DNA of 64,000 nt from SKGN01 sp050948865 (lineage in GTDB: Bacteria > Bacillota_I > Bacilli_A > RF39 > UBA660), in the NCBI GenBank assembly GCA_050948865.1, contig JBMNEQ010000003.1, positions 62,001 through 126,000 on the forward strand, read 5' to 3'. The notes beneath the pieces were generated by a model, which did no database searches, had not been told where the DNA came from, and saw only the letters and a list, made by a program, of their open reading frames with translations. The translations under genes were made by a program, and so were the position numbers. How positions within the stretch are numbered: the stretch's first letter is position 1; the number at the start of each line of letters is the position of its first letter. This document shows positions 53,158-62,375 of the stretch, piece after piece.

Positions 53158-54246
53158 ATGCGTGTTATTGTTAGTGCTGGTGGAACAGGTGGACATATTT
53201 ATCCCGCTTTAGCTTTAATTAATAAGATTAAGGAAAAAGAACCAAATAGTGAATTTATTTTTATTGGAACTCATAACAGAATGGAAAAGGATATTGTTCC
53301 TAAACAAGGTATAAAGTATATACCACTAACTATTATTGGTTTAGAAAGAAAATTAACTTTAAGAAATATAAAAACCTTTAGTTATTTTTTTAGGGCTATA
53401 AAAGAATCAAAAAGGATTATTGAAAAGTTTAATCCTGATATTGTGATTGGGTTTGGGGGTTATGTTTCTGGTCCTGTTTTATATGCGGCTAAAAAGAAAG
53501 GATATCCGACTTTAATTCATGAACAAAATAGCATTTTAGGTTTATCTAATCGTTTTTTAATTAAATATGTTGATGCTTTGGCTATATCTTTTAAAGATAC
53601 TTTAAATTATGTTCCTGATGATAAAAAGATTGTTTTTACAGGAAATCCTTGTAGTGAAATGGCTTTAAAAGAACCGAAAATGGATAAATCTAAATTGGGT
53701 TTAACAGAAAATAAAAAGTTAATTTTAATAGTGATGGGATCTTTAGGTTCAGAAATTATTACTAAGAAGATGAAAAAACAATTACAATTATTTAATAATA
53801 AAGAATATGAAGTTTTATTTATTACGGGTTATGATTATTATGAAGAATTTAAAGATTTAAGTTTAGCTTCTAATATTAAAATTGTTCCTTATATTGAAGG
53901 TTTATCTTCTTTATTAAAGAATGCCACTTTAATAGTTTCTAGAGCTGGGGCTACTATTATAAGTGAGATTATAGCTTTAAAAATACCAACTATCTTTATA
54001 CCTAGTCCTTATGTTGTTAATAATCATCAAGTCAGAAACGCTTTAGAGTTAGTTAATAAAAAAGCTGCTTTAATGATAAATGAAAAAGAGTTAGAGGGGG
54101 ATTTATTAGTTAGAGAAATTGATGAACTTTTACAAGACACTAAAAAATATCAACAAATGAAAGATAATTTAGAAAAACTAATGATTAAAGATAGTGCTAC
54201 TAAAATATATGATTTAGCTAAAACAGTAATAGATAGGAGTAATTAA
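53158..54246 (+). CDS. murG: UDP-GlcNAc transferase MurG
   Basis: A 362-aa GT-B glycosyltransferase. SAGGTGGHIYPALAL is at the N terminus, FGGYVSGPVLYAA is in the first domain, HEQNSILG follows, and SRAGATIISEI with PSPYVVNNHQ is in the second. It makes lipid II at the inner membrane face. A TATAAT at 53133-53138 precedes AGGAGTG and the ATG. First gene of the wall/division cluster. Confidence 0.96.
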   Translation: MRVIVSAGGTGGHIYPALALINKIKEKEPNSEFIFIGTHNRMEKDIVPKQGIKYIPLTIIGLERKLTLRNIKTFSYFFRAIKESKRIIEKFNPDIVIGFGGYVSGPVLYAAKKKGYPTLIHEQNSILGLSNRFLIKYVDALAISFKDTLNYVPDDKKIVFTGNPCSEMALKEPKMDKSKLGLTENKKLILIVMGSLGSEIITKKMKKQLQLFNNKEYEVLFITGYDYYEEFKDLSLASNIKIVPYIEGLSSLLKNATLIVSRAGATIISEIIALKIPTIFIPSPYVVNNHQVRNALELVNKKAALMINEKELEGDLLVREIDELLQDTKKYQQMKDNLEKLMIKDSATKIYDLAKTVIDRSN

Positions 54247-54247
54247 A

Positions 54248-55153
54248 GTGGAATTCATCATAAAAGAGATTAGAAAACAAAAAATAGGAAAATATATAGA
54301 AAATGTTCTTCTTTCTAAAAATACTACTTATCAAGTAGGCGGAAAAGCTCGCCTTTTTGTTTATCCAGAAAATGTTTTAAAATTAATTATTTTAATTAAA
54401 CTATTAAAAGAAAATAAGATAAAATATAAAGTGTTAGGTAAAGGTTCTAATCTTATTTTTAGTGATCAAGATTATGAAGGTGTTATTATTAAGTTAGATA
54501 AATTTGATCATCTAATAAGAAAAGGAACTGTTATAAAAGTTGGTAGTGGTTATAGTTTAATTAAATTAGCTTATGAAATGTCTAGAAAGGGGCTTAGTGG
54601 TTTAGAGTTTGCGACAGGAATCCCTGGAACTGTCGGGGGAGCTATTTTTATGAATGCTGGAGCCTATAAATCAGATATGGGTTATATAGTTAGTAGTGTT
54701 AAAGTATTAACTCCTGATTTAAAGATTAAAAAGTTATATAATCGGGAATTAGATTTTCATTACCGAACATCTTTTTTATTAAAAAACCCTGATTATATCT
54801 GTTTAGAAGCAACATTGGTTTTAAAGCAAGGTTATAAAAGAGAGATTATGGATTTAATTGAAACAAGAAAACAAAAAAGGCTTTTATCTCAACCTTTAGA
54901 ATATCCAAGTGCCGGTAGTGTTTTTAGAAATCCTAATGATGATTATGCGGGAAGATTAATTGAGGTTTCTGGTTTAAAAGGTCTTCAAATAGGAGGAGCT
55001 TTAGTTAGTCCAAAACACGCTAATTTTATTGTTAATTATCATCATGCAACGGCTAAAGATATAAGAGATTTAATATTAAAGGTTAAAGAAAAAGTAAAAG
55101 AAGATCATCAAATAGATTTAATTATTGAACAAGAATTTGTTAATTTTGATTAA
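54248..55153 (+). CDS. murB: UDP-N-acetylenolpyruvoylglucosamine reductase
   Basis: A 301-aa FAD enzyme of wall precursor synthesis. GKGSNLIFSD, GLSGLEFATGIPGTVGGAIFMNAGAY and the catalytic SAGSVFRNP (Ser proton donor) are present. It is the type IIb form, lacking the C-terminal loop of the E. coli enzyme. GTG start 1 bp after murG, so coupled. Confidence 0.95.
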   Translation: MEFIIKEIRKQKIGKYIENVLLSKNTTYQVGGKARLFVYPENVLKLIILIKLLKENKIKYKVLGKGSNLIFSDQDYEGVIIKLDKFDHLIRKGTVIKVGSGYSLIKLAYEMSRKGLSGLEFATGIPGTVGGAIFMNAGAYKSDMGYIVSSVKVLTPDLKIKKLYNRELDFHYRTSFLLKNPDYICLEATLVLKQGYKREIMDLIETRKQKRLLSQPLEYPSAGSVFRNPNDDYAGRLIEVSGLKGLQIGGALVSPKHANFIVNYHHATAKDIRDLILKVKEKVKEDHQIDLIIEQEFVNFD

Positions 55154-55174
55154 ATAATTAAAGAAAGGTTAAAC

Positions 55175-55876
55175 ATGAAAGAAACAGTAAAAGTTAGAAG
55201 AAGAAAATTAAACTTTATTAAGCTTTTATTAATTTTATTAGGTTTGTATATTTTTATATACATTGTTTATTTATTGATACAATTACCAATCAAGAATATT
55301 TATATTTATTATGAAAGTGAATTTCCTAATATGCTATTAAAAGATCAAATGATTTTAGAAGAGGCTAAAATTGATGATTATCCTAGTTTTTTCTTAACAA
55401 CTAGTTATTCAATTAGAAAAAGATTATTAAAAAATCCTTATATTAAGAAAGTAGAAGTGAAGAAAAAATGGTTTAGAGAAGTTCACCTTTATATAACAAA
55501 ATATAAAAAAATATTTTATGATGAACCAAGTAATAAAATTGTTTTAGAAAATAATAAGCAAGTAAAAAATAATAAAAGAATTAATTATCTTCCTGTTTTA
55601 ATAAATTATGTTCCTGATACTATTTATGATAAGTTTTTAAAGCAAATGAGTTTAATTAAAAGTGATGTTAAAATAAAGATATCAGAAATTCAATATAATC
55701 CTCATGATATAGATGAAGAATGTTTTATTTTTATGATGAATGATGGGGTTTATGTTTATCTTACTTTAGATAAATTTAACAAGATAAATGAGTATAATAA
55801 TATTGTTCCTATTCTTGAAGGAAAGAAAGGAATTTTATATTTAGATTTAGGTAATTATTTTGAGATTTTCGAGTGA
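55175..55876 (+). CDS. Cell division protein FtsQ/DivIB
   Basis: A 233-aa bitopic protein: a basic cytoplasmic start (KVRRRKLNF), one helix (residues about 14-36), a POTRA-like segment with RLLKNPYIKKVEVKKKW, and a beta domain ending in YLDLGNYF. It works in the divisome with FtsL and DivIC. The sequence is divergent; position before ftsA supports the call. Confidence 0.88.
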   Translation: MKETVKVRRRKLNFIKLLLILLGLYIFIYIVYLLIQLPIKNIYIYYESEFPNMLLKDQMILEEAKIDDYPSFFLTTSYSIRKRLLKNPYIKKVEVKKKWFREVHLYITKYKKIFYDEPSNKIVLENNKQVKNNKRINYLPVLINYVPDTIYDKFLKQMSLIKSDVKIKISEIQYNPHDIDEECFIFMMNDGVYVYLTLDKFNKINEYNNIVPILEGKKGILYLDLGNYFEIFE

Positions 55877-55881
55877 TTTAT

Positions 55882-55910
55882 TTGTTTTAAGAAGGCATTT
55901 ATAGTATAAT
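55882..55910 (+). promoter_or_regulatory. ftsA promoter
   Basis: TTGTTT (55882-55887), 17-bp spacer, TATAAT (55905-55910), 27 bp before the ftsA ATG. Confidence 0.8.
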
Positions 55911-55937
55911 GATTTTAAATTAAAGGGAGCATTGTCT

Positions 55938-57185
55938 ATGAAAAAAATATACACTAGTATTGATCTTGGATCTGATACGATTAAATTGTTAGTTGGTGAG
56001 ATTTATAAAGGGAAGTTAAGTGTTCTTGCTGTTTCTAGTGTTTCTTCTAAAGGTATTAAAAAAGGATTAATTGTTGATGCTAATGAGACAATCTTGGCTT
56101 TAAGAGAAGTTATAGAGGAAGTAGAAGGTAAGTTGGGAATTAAATTAAAAAAGGTGATAGCTAATGTTCCTGCTTATTTTGCTGAATATAAGGAAGTAGA
56201 AGGGTATTCAACTATTACTAATGAAGATAAAAAAATAACTGGTAATGATATTGTTAGAACTTTACAAGCTTGTGTTTATAATAAACTTAAAACTAATCAT
56301 GAATTAATTACTATTGTTCCTATAGAATTTAAGGTCGATAATAAAAAAGGATTAATGGATCCTAAAGGAATTGTTGGTAAAAAGTTATTTGTTAAAGCAG
56401 TCTTAGTTTCAACTCCTAAGAAAAATGTTTATTCAGTAATTAGTGTTTTAGATAGTCTTGGTTTAGAAGTAGTGGATATTAATATTTCTCCTCTTAGTGA
56501 TTATTTTGAATATAAAAATAGGGAATTAGATAAAGGAGTAACAGCTCTTATTAATATTGGGGATCAAACAACAACTGTTTCTGTTTTTGAGAAGGGAATA
56601 ATTATTAATTCTGAAATAATTGTTGTTGGAGGAGAAAATATTGATAATGATCTTTCTTATATTTTTAAAATAAATAAACAAAATAGTAAGGAATTAAAGG
56701 AAAGGTTTGCTTTAGGGGATAAAGAATATGCTCAAACTAAAGAAACTTATGATGTAATTAGTATTACGAAAAAAGAACTTGTATTAAATCAATATGAATT
56801 ATCTGAAGTGGTGATGTCTAGATTAGTTGAAATATTAAAATTAGCAAGAAAACAGGTTTCCCTCTTAACAAATAAAGAAATTAATTATATAATAGTTACA
56901 GGTGGAACTAGTGAAATACCGGGAATGGCTTCTTTGGTTAAGGATTGTTTAGGCCAAAATGCTCGTTTAGGTAATATTGATACCATTGGTATTAGAGATT
57001 ATAAATATTCTGTTTCATCAGGGATGATTAAGTATTTTTCATCTAAATTAAAATTAAGAGGAAAAGAATATTCAATGTTTGATATAAAGGAACAGGAAGA
57101 TTTAATATCTTCTCAAAAGAAAGTATTAAATGTTTCTAATAATTCGATACTTGGTAAGGTTTTTGGATACTTTTTTGATAATTAG
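55938..57185 (+). CDS. ftsA: Cell division protein FtsA
   Basis: A 415-aa actin-family protein. SIDLGSDTIKLLVGE (phosphate 1), the FtsA-specific 1C domain, ALINIGDQTTTVSVF (phosphate 2), IVTGGTSEIPG (adenosine) and a C-terminal membrane-binding helix (NNSILGKVFGYFFDN) are visible. It tethers FtsZ to the membrane. ATG 55938 is preferred; the in-frame TTG two codons earlier has poor spacing. Confidence 0.95.
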   Translation: MKKIYTSIDLGSDTIKLLVGEIYKGKLSVLAVSSVSSKGIKKGLIVDANETILALREVIEEVEGKLGIKLKKVIANVPAYFAEYKEVEGYSTITNEDKKITGNDIVRTLQACVYNKLKTNHELITIVPIEFKVDNKKGLMDPKGIVGKKLFVKAVLVSTPKKNVYSVISVLDSLGLEVVDINISPLSDYFEYKNRELDKGVTALINIGDQTTTVSVFEKGIIINSEIIVVGGENIDNDLSYIFKINKQNSKELKERFALGDKEYAQTKETYDVISITKKELVLNQYELSEVVMSRLVEILKLARKQVSLLTNKEINYIIVTGGTSEIPGMASLVKDCLGQNARLGNIDTIGIRDYKYSVSSGMIKYFSSKLKLRGKEYSMFDIKEQEDLISSQKKVLNVSNNSILGKVFGYFFDN

Positions 57186-57198
57186 AGGAGGAATTTAA

Positions 57199-58263
57199 AT
57201 GTTTGGATTAGAGATGGATCAATTAGCTAAAATTAAAGTAGTTGGTATTGGTGGAGCTGGTAATAATGCTGTTAATCGGATGATTGAAACAGGTGTTAAA
57301 GGGGTTGAATTTATTGTTACTAATACTGATTTACAAGTATTAAATAGTTCAAAAGCAGAAATTAAATTACAAATTGGAGCGAAGATAACTGATGGTTTAG
57401 GGGCTGGAGCTAATCCTGAAGTAGGAAGAGAAGCAGCTTTAGAATCTAAAGATGCAATTAGAGATTTATTAGAAGGGGCTGATATGGTTTTTATAACTTG
57501 TGGTATGGGGGGAGGAACTGGAACTGGAGCAGCACCGATTGTAGCAGAAATCTCTCAAGAATTAGGGGCTTTAACTGTAGCAATTGTTACTAAACCTTTT
57601 TCTTTTGAAGGTAAAAAAAGAATGGAACAAGCTCTTCAGGGACTGGATGAATTAAAAAAGCATGTTGATACTTTAATAATTATTCCAAATGATCGTTTAA
57701 GAGAAATTATTGATAAATCAACACCAATGTTAGATGCTTTTCGAGAAGTAGATAATGTTTTAAGAAGAGGGGTGCAATCTATTTCTGATTTAATTGCTGT
57801 AACAGGTTTAGTTAATCTAGATTTTGCTGATGTTAGAGCAGTAATGCAAGAAAGTGGTAATGCTTTAATTGGAATAGGAATAGGAGCAGGAGAAAATAGG
57901 GCCATTGAAGCCGCTAAACAAGCTGTTTCTAGTCCTTTATTAGAAGAGAATATAACAGGAGCTACTAACGCTATTATTAATGTTACTGGTGGTTCTAGTT
58001 TAACTTTATTTGAAGTAGAAGATGCTGTTGATGTTATTCGTTCAGCAGCTAATACAGACGTTAATACCATCTTTGGTTCAGTTATTAATGAAAATCTTAG
58101 TGATGAAGTAATAGTTACAGTGATTGCAACAGGATTTCAAAAAGATACTACGCCTTTGGTTAATGTAATGAATGAAAAAGAAGAAGAAATAGAAAAGCCA
58201 ATAGAACCAGTATCAGAATTAGATATTCCTCCTTTTATTAGAAATCGCCGGGGAATAAATTAA
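57199..58263 (+). CDS. ftsZ: Cell division GTPase FtsZ
   Basis: A 354-aa tubulin homologue: VGIGGAGNNAVNRMIE, GGGTGTGAAP (GTP signature), NPEVGREAA near residue 73, and the C-terminal partner-binding peptide LDIPPFIRNRRG. The disordered linker is short. It follows ftsA by 13 bp with GAGGAGG. Confidence 0.97.
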   Translation: MFGLEMDQLAKIKVVGIGGAGNNAVNRMIETGVKGVEFIVTNTDLQVLNSSKAEIKLQIGAKITDGLGAGANPEVGREAALESKDAIRDLLEGADMVFITCGMGGGTGTGAAPIVAEISQELGALTVAIVTKPFSFEGKKRMEQALQGLDELKKHVDTLIIIPNDRLREIIDKSTPMLDAFREVDNVLRRGVQSISDLIAVTGLVNLDFADVRAVMQESGNALIGIGIGAGENRAIEAAKQAVSSPLLEENITGATNAIINVTGGSSLTLFEVEDAVDVIRSAANTDVNTIFGSVINENLSDEVIVTVIATGFQKDTTPLVNVMNEKEEEIEKPIEPVSELDIPPFIRNRRGIN

Positions 58264-58282
58264 TAAATATTTAGGTTTATAC

Positions 58283-58314
58283 AAAAAAAGACACAAAATC
58301 AAGTCTTTTTTTTT
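58283..58314 (+). terminator. Terminator of ftsAZ
   Basis: AAAAAAAGAC/GTCTTTTTTT with a 10-nt loop and a continuing T run. Confidence 0.8.
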
Positions 58315-58335
58315 TATACTTTTATTGGTGATTTA

Positions 58336-59127
58336 ATGAAAATATATCTTGATTTAATCTTTATTCTTAACTTTTTATTTGATTTCCTTCTTTTATTAGT
58401 AGTAGGAATTATTTTAAGAAGAAATTCTAAAATAACCAGATTATTAGGGGGAGCTTTTATTGGTGGTTTATCTATTTTAGTTTTATTTTTAACTATTACC
58501 TCTTTAGAATTATTTATTATAAAAATTATAATTAGTATTTTAATGGTAATAGCTACTTTTGGTTATAAAGACTTAAGATATACTTGTCGTAACCTTTTTT
58601 ATTTATATACAGTAAGTCTACTTTTAGGAGGTTTTTTATACTTTCTTAATTTAGAATTTAGTTATCGTCAAGATGGTTTAATCTTTTATCATAATGGTTT
58701 AAGTATTAACTGGATTTTATTATTAATATTATCACCAATTATTTTATATGTTTATCTTAAACAAGCTTTAAACTTAAAAAATAATTATTCTAATTATTAT
58801 TTAGTGGACATATATTTTAAAAATGGGACAAAGAAAAAGTTTAGTGCCTTTTTAGATACTGGTAATAAATTAATTGATCCTTATTTTAAAAGGCCAATTA
58901 TTTTAGTAAATAAAAAAGAAATAAATAATTTATATCAAGAAAAAGAAATCTTATTAGTTCCTTATGATACTTTAAATAATCATAGTTTATTAAAGTGTAT
59001 AATCCCAGAAAAAATAGAGATAGTGGGAGTTGGAATTAGAAAGAAAGTTTTAATCGGAATTTCTGAGAAGAATATTAATTTAGATGGCATTGATTGTATT
59101 TTACATGCTAAGTTATTGGAGGGATAA
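58336..59127 (+). CDS. spoIIGA: SpoIIGA-type sigma-E processing protease
   Basis: A 263-aa protein: five N-terminal membrane helices (residues 1-140) and a C-terminal aspartic-protease half with SAFLDTGNKLIDP (DTG catalytic site) and IVGVGIRKKVLIGI. SpoIIGA dimerises and cuts the prosequence of sigma-E after engulfment signalling from the forespore. The sigma gene follows by 1 bp, as in spore formers. Confidence 0.92.
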   Translation: MKIYLDLIFILNFLFDFLLLLVVGIILRRNSKITRLLGGAFIGGLSILVLFLTITSLELFIIKIIISILMVIATFGYKDLRYTCRNLFYLYTVSLLLGGFLYFLNLEFSYRQDGLIFYHNGLSINWILLLILSPIILYVYLKQALNLKNNYSNYYLVDIYFKNGTKKKFSAFLDTGNKLIDPYFKRPIILVNKKEINNLYQEKEILLVPYDTLNNHSLLKCIIPEKIEIVGVGIRKKVLIGISEKNINLDGIDCILHAKLLEG

Positions 59128-59128
59128 A

Positions 59129-59821
59129 ATGTTTAAAAACCTTAAAAACTTTTTTAGAAGTATTTTAGAAAAAATAAATTATCTTTTTTTTATTGGAAAA
59201 ACTGATGTTTTACCAGAACCTTTATCTAAAGAGTTAGAGGAACATTATTTAATCTTAAATGAACAAGGTGAAATAGATGCCAAAAATAAACTTATTGAAC
59301 ATAATTTAAGATTAGTTGTTTTTTTAGCTAAAAAGTATGATAATACCCAAATAGATTTAGAAGATTTAGTTAGTATTGGAACAATTGGTTTAATTAAAGC
59401 AATTAATACTTATAAAAGAGATAAAAATATTAAACTCGCTACTTATGCTAGCCGTTGTATTGATAATGAAATCTTAATGTATTTAAGAAAAAATAAAAAA
59501 AGAAGAAGTGAAGTTAGTTTTGAAGAATCATTAAGTTATGATGCTGATGGTAATGAACTTCATTTAGAAGATGTTTTAGGAACAGAAGTTGATATAGTAA
59601 CTAAACCACTAGAAAATGAAGTAGAAAAGGCTTTATTAATCGATGAAATAAGCAAATTAGATAAAAGAGATAAACAAATAATGGTCTTAAGATATGGTTT
59701 ATTAAATAATGAAGAAATGACTCAAAAAGATGTTGCTAAATTATTAGGTATTTCTCAATCTTATATCTCCCGGATTGAAAAAAAGGTTATTAAAAAACTT
59801 AAATTTATTGATAAGATATAA
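59129..59821 (+). CDS. sigE: RNA polymerase sigma factor SigE (pro-sigma-E)
   Basis: A 230-aa sigma-70 family factor. An N-terminal prosequence (MFKNLKNFFRSILEKINYLFF) precedes region 2 (HNLRLVVFLAKKY, SIGTIGLIKAINTY, ATYASRCIDNEILMYLRKNKK) and region 4 (TQKDVAKLLGISQSYISRIEKK). The LPEPLSKELEE junction and DADGNELHLEDVLGTE match the mother-cell sigma-E. It drives early mother-cell sporulation genes. Start ATG 59129 behind GGAGGG. Confidence 0.94.
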   Translation: MFKNLKNFFRSILEKINYLFFIGKTDVLPEPLSKELEEHYLILNEQGEIDAKNKLIEHNLRLVVFLAKKYDNTQIDLEDLVSIGTIGLIKAINTYKRDKNIKLATYASRCIDNEILMYLRKNKKRRSEVSFEESLSYDADGNELHLEDVLGTEVDIVTKPLENEVEKALLIDEISKLDKRDKQIMVLRYGLLNNEEMTQKDVAKLLGISQSYISRIEKKVIKKLKFIDKI

Positions 59822-59859
59822 AAATTATTCAGTGTGTTATAATAAATTTAGGTGATTTT

Positions 59860-61611
59860 ATGCTTAAATCAAAATTAAAATTAATTCCCTCTAAACCGGG
59901 ATGTTATTTATTTAAAGATAAAGATAATATTATTATTTATGTTGGTAAAGCTAAAAATTTAAAGAATAGGGTTAAATCTTATTTTTCTACCAAACATAGT
60001 GGAAAAACTAAAGCTTTAGTCAGTAATATAGAGGATTTAGAATTTATTATTACCAAAAATGAGGTTGAGGCTTTAATTTTAGAATTAAACTTAATTAAAA
60101 GATATAATCCTAAATATAATATTTTATTTAAAGATGATAAAACATATCCTTATATTGAAATAACTAAAGAAAAATATCCAAGATTATTAATAGTAAGGGA
60201 AGCTGTTTTAAAAAAAAGAAATAGTAAGTTATTTGGACCTTATCCTAATGTTTATGCTGCTAAAAAGACTGTTAACTTATTGAATAGGATGTATCCTTTA
60301 AGAAAGTGCCAGTATTTACCTAAAAAGGCTTGTTTATATAGCCATATTGGTGAATGTTTAGGTTACTGTGTTAATCAAATTGATCCGAAGGTAATTTCTA
60401 AGATAGTAAAAGAAATAACCGATTTTCTTCAAGGAAATGAAGATCATTTAATAAAAAAGATAGAAACGAAAATGAAGGAAGCCTCTTTAAAGTTAGATTA
60501 TGAAAAAGCCCAGGAATTAAAATTATTATTAGATGATCTTAATCTTACTTTACATAAACAAGATATCGATTTAATTGATTTTACTGATCGTGATGTTTTT
60601 AATTATTACTTATTAGAAGATTATATGTCAGTTCAAGTCTTTCATTTAAGAGGTGGTAAGTTAGTAGAAAGAGATTCTAATATTTTTCCTTTAACTTTAG
60701 AAGAAGAAACTTTAGAATCTTATATCTATTCTTTTTATGAAAGAAATATCCTTCCTAAAGAAATCTTAGTTCCTTCTAATATTAATATAGAAATGTTAAA
60801 GGAAGCTTTAAATGTTAAAGTTTTAACTCCTAAAAGAGGGCCGAAGAAAAAGATCTTAGATTTAGCTTATGAAAATGCTAAAATATCTTTAGAAAATAAA
60901 ATTATTATACTAAAAAATAAAGAAACAGAAAAATTAAAATTAGAAGAAGAATTAAAAGAATTATTAGGATTATCTAAAATAGAAAGAATTGAAGTTTTTG
61001 ACAATGCTCATTTATTTGGGACATCTTCTGTGAGTGGAATGATTGTTTTAGAGGATTTTCTTTTTAAGAAAAAAGATTACCGAAAGTTTAAAATTAAAAG
61101 TGATTATAATGATGATTATCATTATATGAAGGAAGTAATTTATCGAAGATATTTTCGGTTATTAAAAGAAAATGGAACCTTTCCAGATTTAATAATGGTT
61201 GATGGTGGTTTTATTCAAGTTAATGCTGCTTTAAAATCTTTAGAAGTTTTAGGACTTAAAATACCTGTTCTTGGTTTAAAAAAGAATTTCCATCAATTAA
61301 CTACTTTAGTTTATCAAAAAAAAGAAATATCTTTAGATAAGAGATCTTCTTTGTTTTTATTTTTAACTAAAGTTAATAATGAAGTTCATCAATATACTAT
61401 TAATTATCATCGCTTAATTAGAAGTAAAGGAACTTTATCTAGTATTTTAGATAATATTTCTGGAATAGGTTTTATTAGAAAAAAAAGATTATTAGAAAAG
61501 TATAAAACTATTACCAATATTAAAAATTCATCTAAAGAAGAATTAAAAGAAATATTACCCGATAAAGTAATTGCTAATTTAACTAAAGAAATTAAAAAAC
61601 TTGAAAATTAA
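59860..61611 (+). CDS. uvrC: Excinuclease ABC subunit C
   Basis: A 583-aa nuclease. A GIY-YIG domain (GCYLFKDKDNIIIYVGKAKNLKNR), a UvrB-binding UVR motif (MKEASLKLDYEKAQELK), the RNase H-like endonuclease domain (FDNAHLFGTSSVSGM; MVDGGFIQVNAAL) and a C-terminal helix-hairpin-helix (LDNISGIGFIRKKRLLEKY) are in order. It makes both incisions in nucleotide excision repair. No LexA box is evident upstream. Confidence 0.95.
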   Translation: MLKSKLKLIPSKPGCYLFKDKDNIIIYVGKAKNLKNRVKSYFSTKHSGKTKALVSNIEDLEFIITKNEVEALILELNLIKRYNPKYNILFKDDKTYPYIEITKEKYPRLLIVREAVLKKRNSKLFGPYPNVYAAKKTVNLLNRMYPLRKCQYLPKKACLYSHIGECLGYCVNQIDPKVISKIVKEITDFLQGNEDHLIKKIETKMKEASLKLDYEKAQELKLLLDDLNLTLHKQDIDLIDFTDRDVFNYYLLEDYMSVQVFHLRGGKLVERDSNIFPLTLEEETLESYIYSFYERNILPKEILVPSNINIEMLKEALNVKVLTPKRGPKKKILDLAYENAKISLENKIIILKNKETEKLKLEEELKELLGLSKIERIEVFDNAHLFGTSSVSGMIVLEDFLFKKKDYRKFKIKSDYNDDYHYMKEVIYRRYFRLLKENGTFPDLIMVDGGFIQVNAALKSLEVLGLKIPVLGLKKNFHQLTTLVYQKKEISLDKRSSLFLFLTKVNNEVHQYTINYHRLIRSKGTLSSILDNISGIGFIRKKRLLEKYKTITNIKNSSKEELKEILPDKVIANLTKEIKKLEN

Positions 61612-61623
61612 TTCAAGTTTTTT
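61594..61623. terminator. Bidirectional terminator after uvrC
   Basis: AAAAAACTTGAA/TTCAAGTTTTTT with a 6-nt loop; it serves uvrC and the converging small gene. Confidence 0.85.
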
Positions 61624-61627
61624 AGTG

Positions 61628-61858
61628 TTAGTTTTTCTTTTTAGTGTTATTAAAAGCTAAAATTGCTGCTATTGTAGTTAAAGTTAAACCGATGTAAATA
61701 ATTATTAGATAGGTCCAGTTAATTGTTTGATGATCAAAAAGAATAATCATTTTAAAAATTCCTTTTTCATTAACTACTGGTGGAAGAATAAAGGTAAAAA
61801 AAAGAATTACAATAGCGTAGGCCTTTAAAATATATTCTTGAATAACATTTAACTTCAT
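61628..61858 (-). CDS. Two-helix small membrane protein
   Basis: A 76-aa protein with helices at residues about 9-27 and 48-68 and a short basic tail. A good AAGGAG lies before its ATG on the minus strand. No family recognised. Confidence 0.6.
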   Translation of the reverse strand: MKLNVIQEYILKAYAIVILFFTFILPPVVNEKGIFKMIILFDHQTINWTYLIIIYIGLTLTTIAAILAFNNTKKKN

Positions 61859-61988
61859 TCCAACACTCCTTCCTTAATTTAAATTTTATCATAAATTTTT
61901 TTAAAATCAAATAATTGGTTTTTTTATCTACAAGTTATACAACTTATTACATATAAAGTAATAGATAGAAAATAGGAGGTGTTTTTTT

Positions 61989-62375
61989 ATGGATATACTT
62001 GTTACTGAAGAATTGCTTAATGTTTTAATGATCGGGTCTACTTTTAGTATAGTTTTAATGTCTATTATTCAAAAAATAAAGAAATTCAATTTAATAAAAA
62101 GTGATGCTCATATTTTTATTGTTAATTTTCTTTTATCCTTTTCTATTGGAAGTTTATTTGCCTATAATTTTTATAATTTAAATATTATTTTTTCTTTATG
62201 GGTTGGTTTCTTTTCTTTTGTGGGTTCTCCATTAATATATCATTTATTAAAAGGGCAAAACATTATTAATTATAAACCTCATTCTTTAGATGAAAAAGAA
62301 AAAATAGGAATTGTTGTTCCCTTAGAAAATAAAATAAGAAGAGAAGGTGAAGTGGATGATCTTATTAGGAAGTAA
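61989..62375 (+). CDS. Holin-like membrane protein
   Basis: A 128-aa protein with three hydrophobic helices (residues about 8-30, 40-58, 62-85) and a charged hydrophilic C terminus. Its size, topology and place directly upstream of a peptidase-like gene (20-bp overlap) resemble phage holin-endolysin pairs. There is no clear family motif, so holin is an inference. Strong ribosome site AGGAGGTG. Confidence 0.5.
   Translation: MDILVTEELLNVLMIGSTFSIVLMSIIQKIKKFNLIKSDAHIFIVNFLLSFSIGSLFAYNFYNLNIIFSLWVGFFSFVGSPLIYHLLKGQNIINYKPHSLDEKEKIGIVVPLENKIRREGEVDDLIRK

Noticed and set aside
57636..58070. 144-codon minus-strand frame inside ftsZ
   Set aside because: Antisense to highly conserved ftsZ coding sequence, so it is a by-product of its codon pattern.
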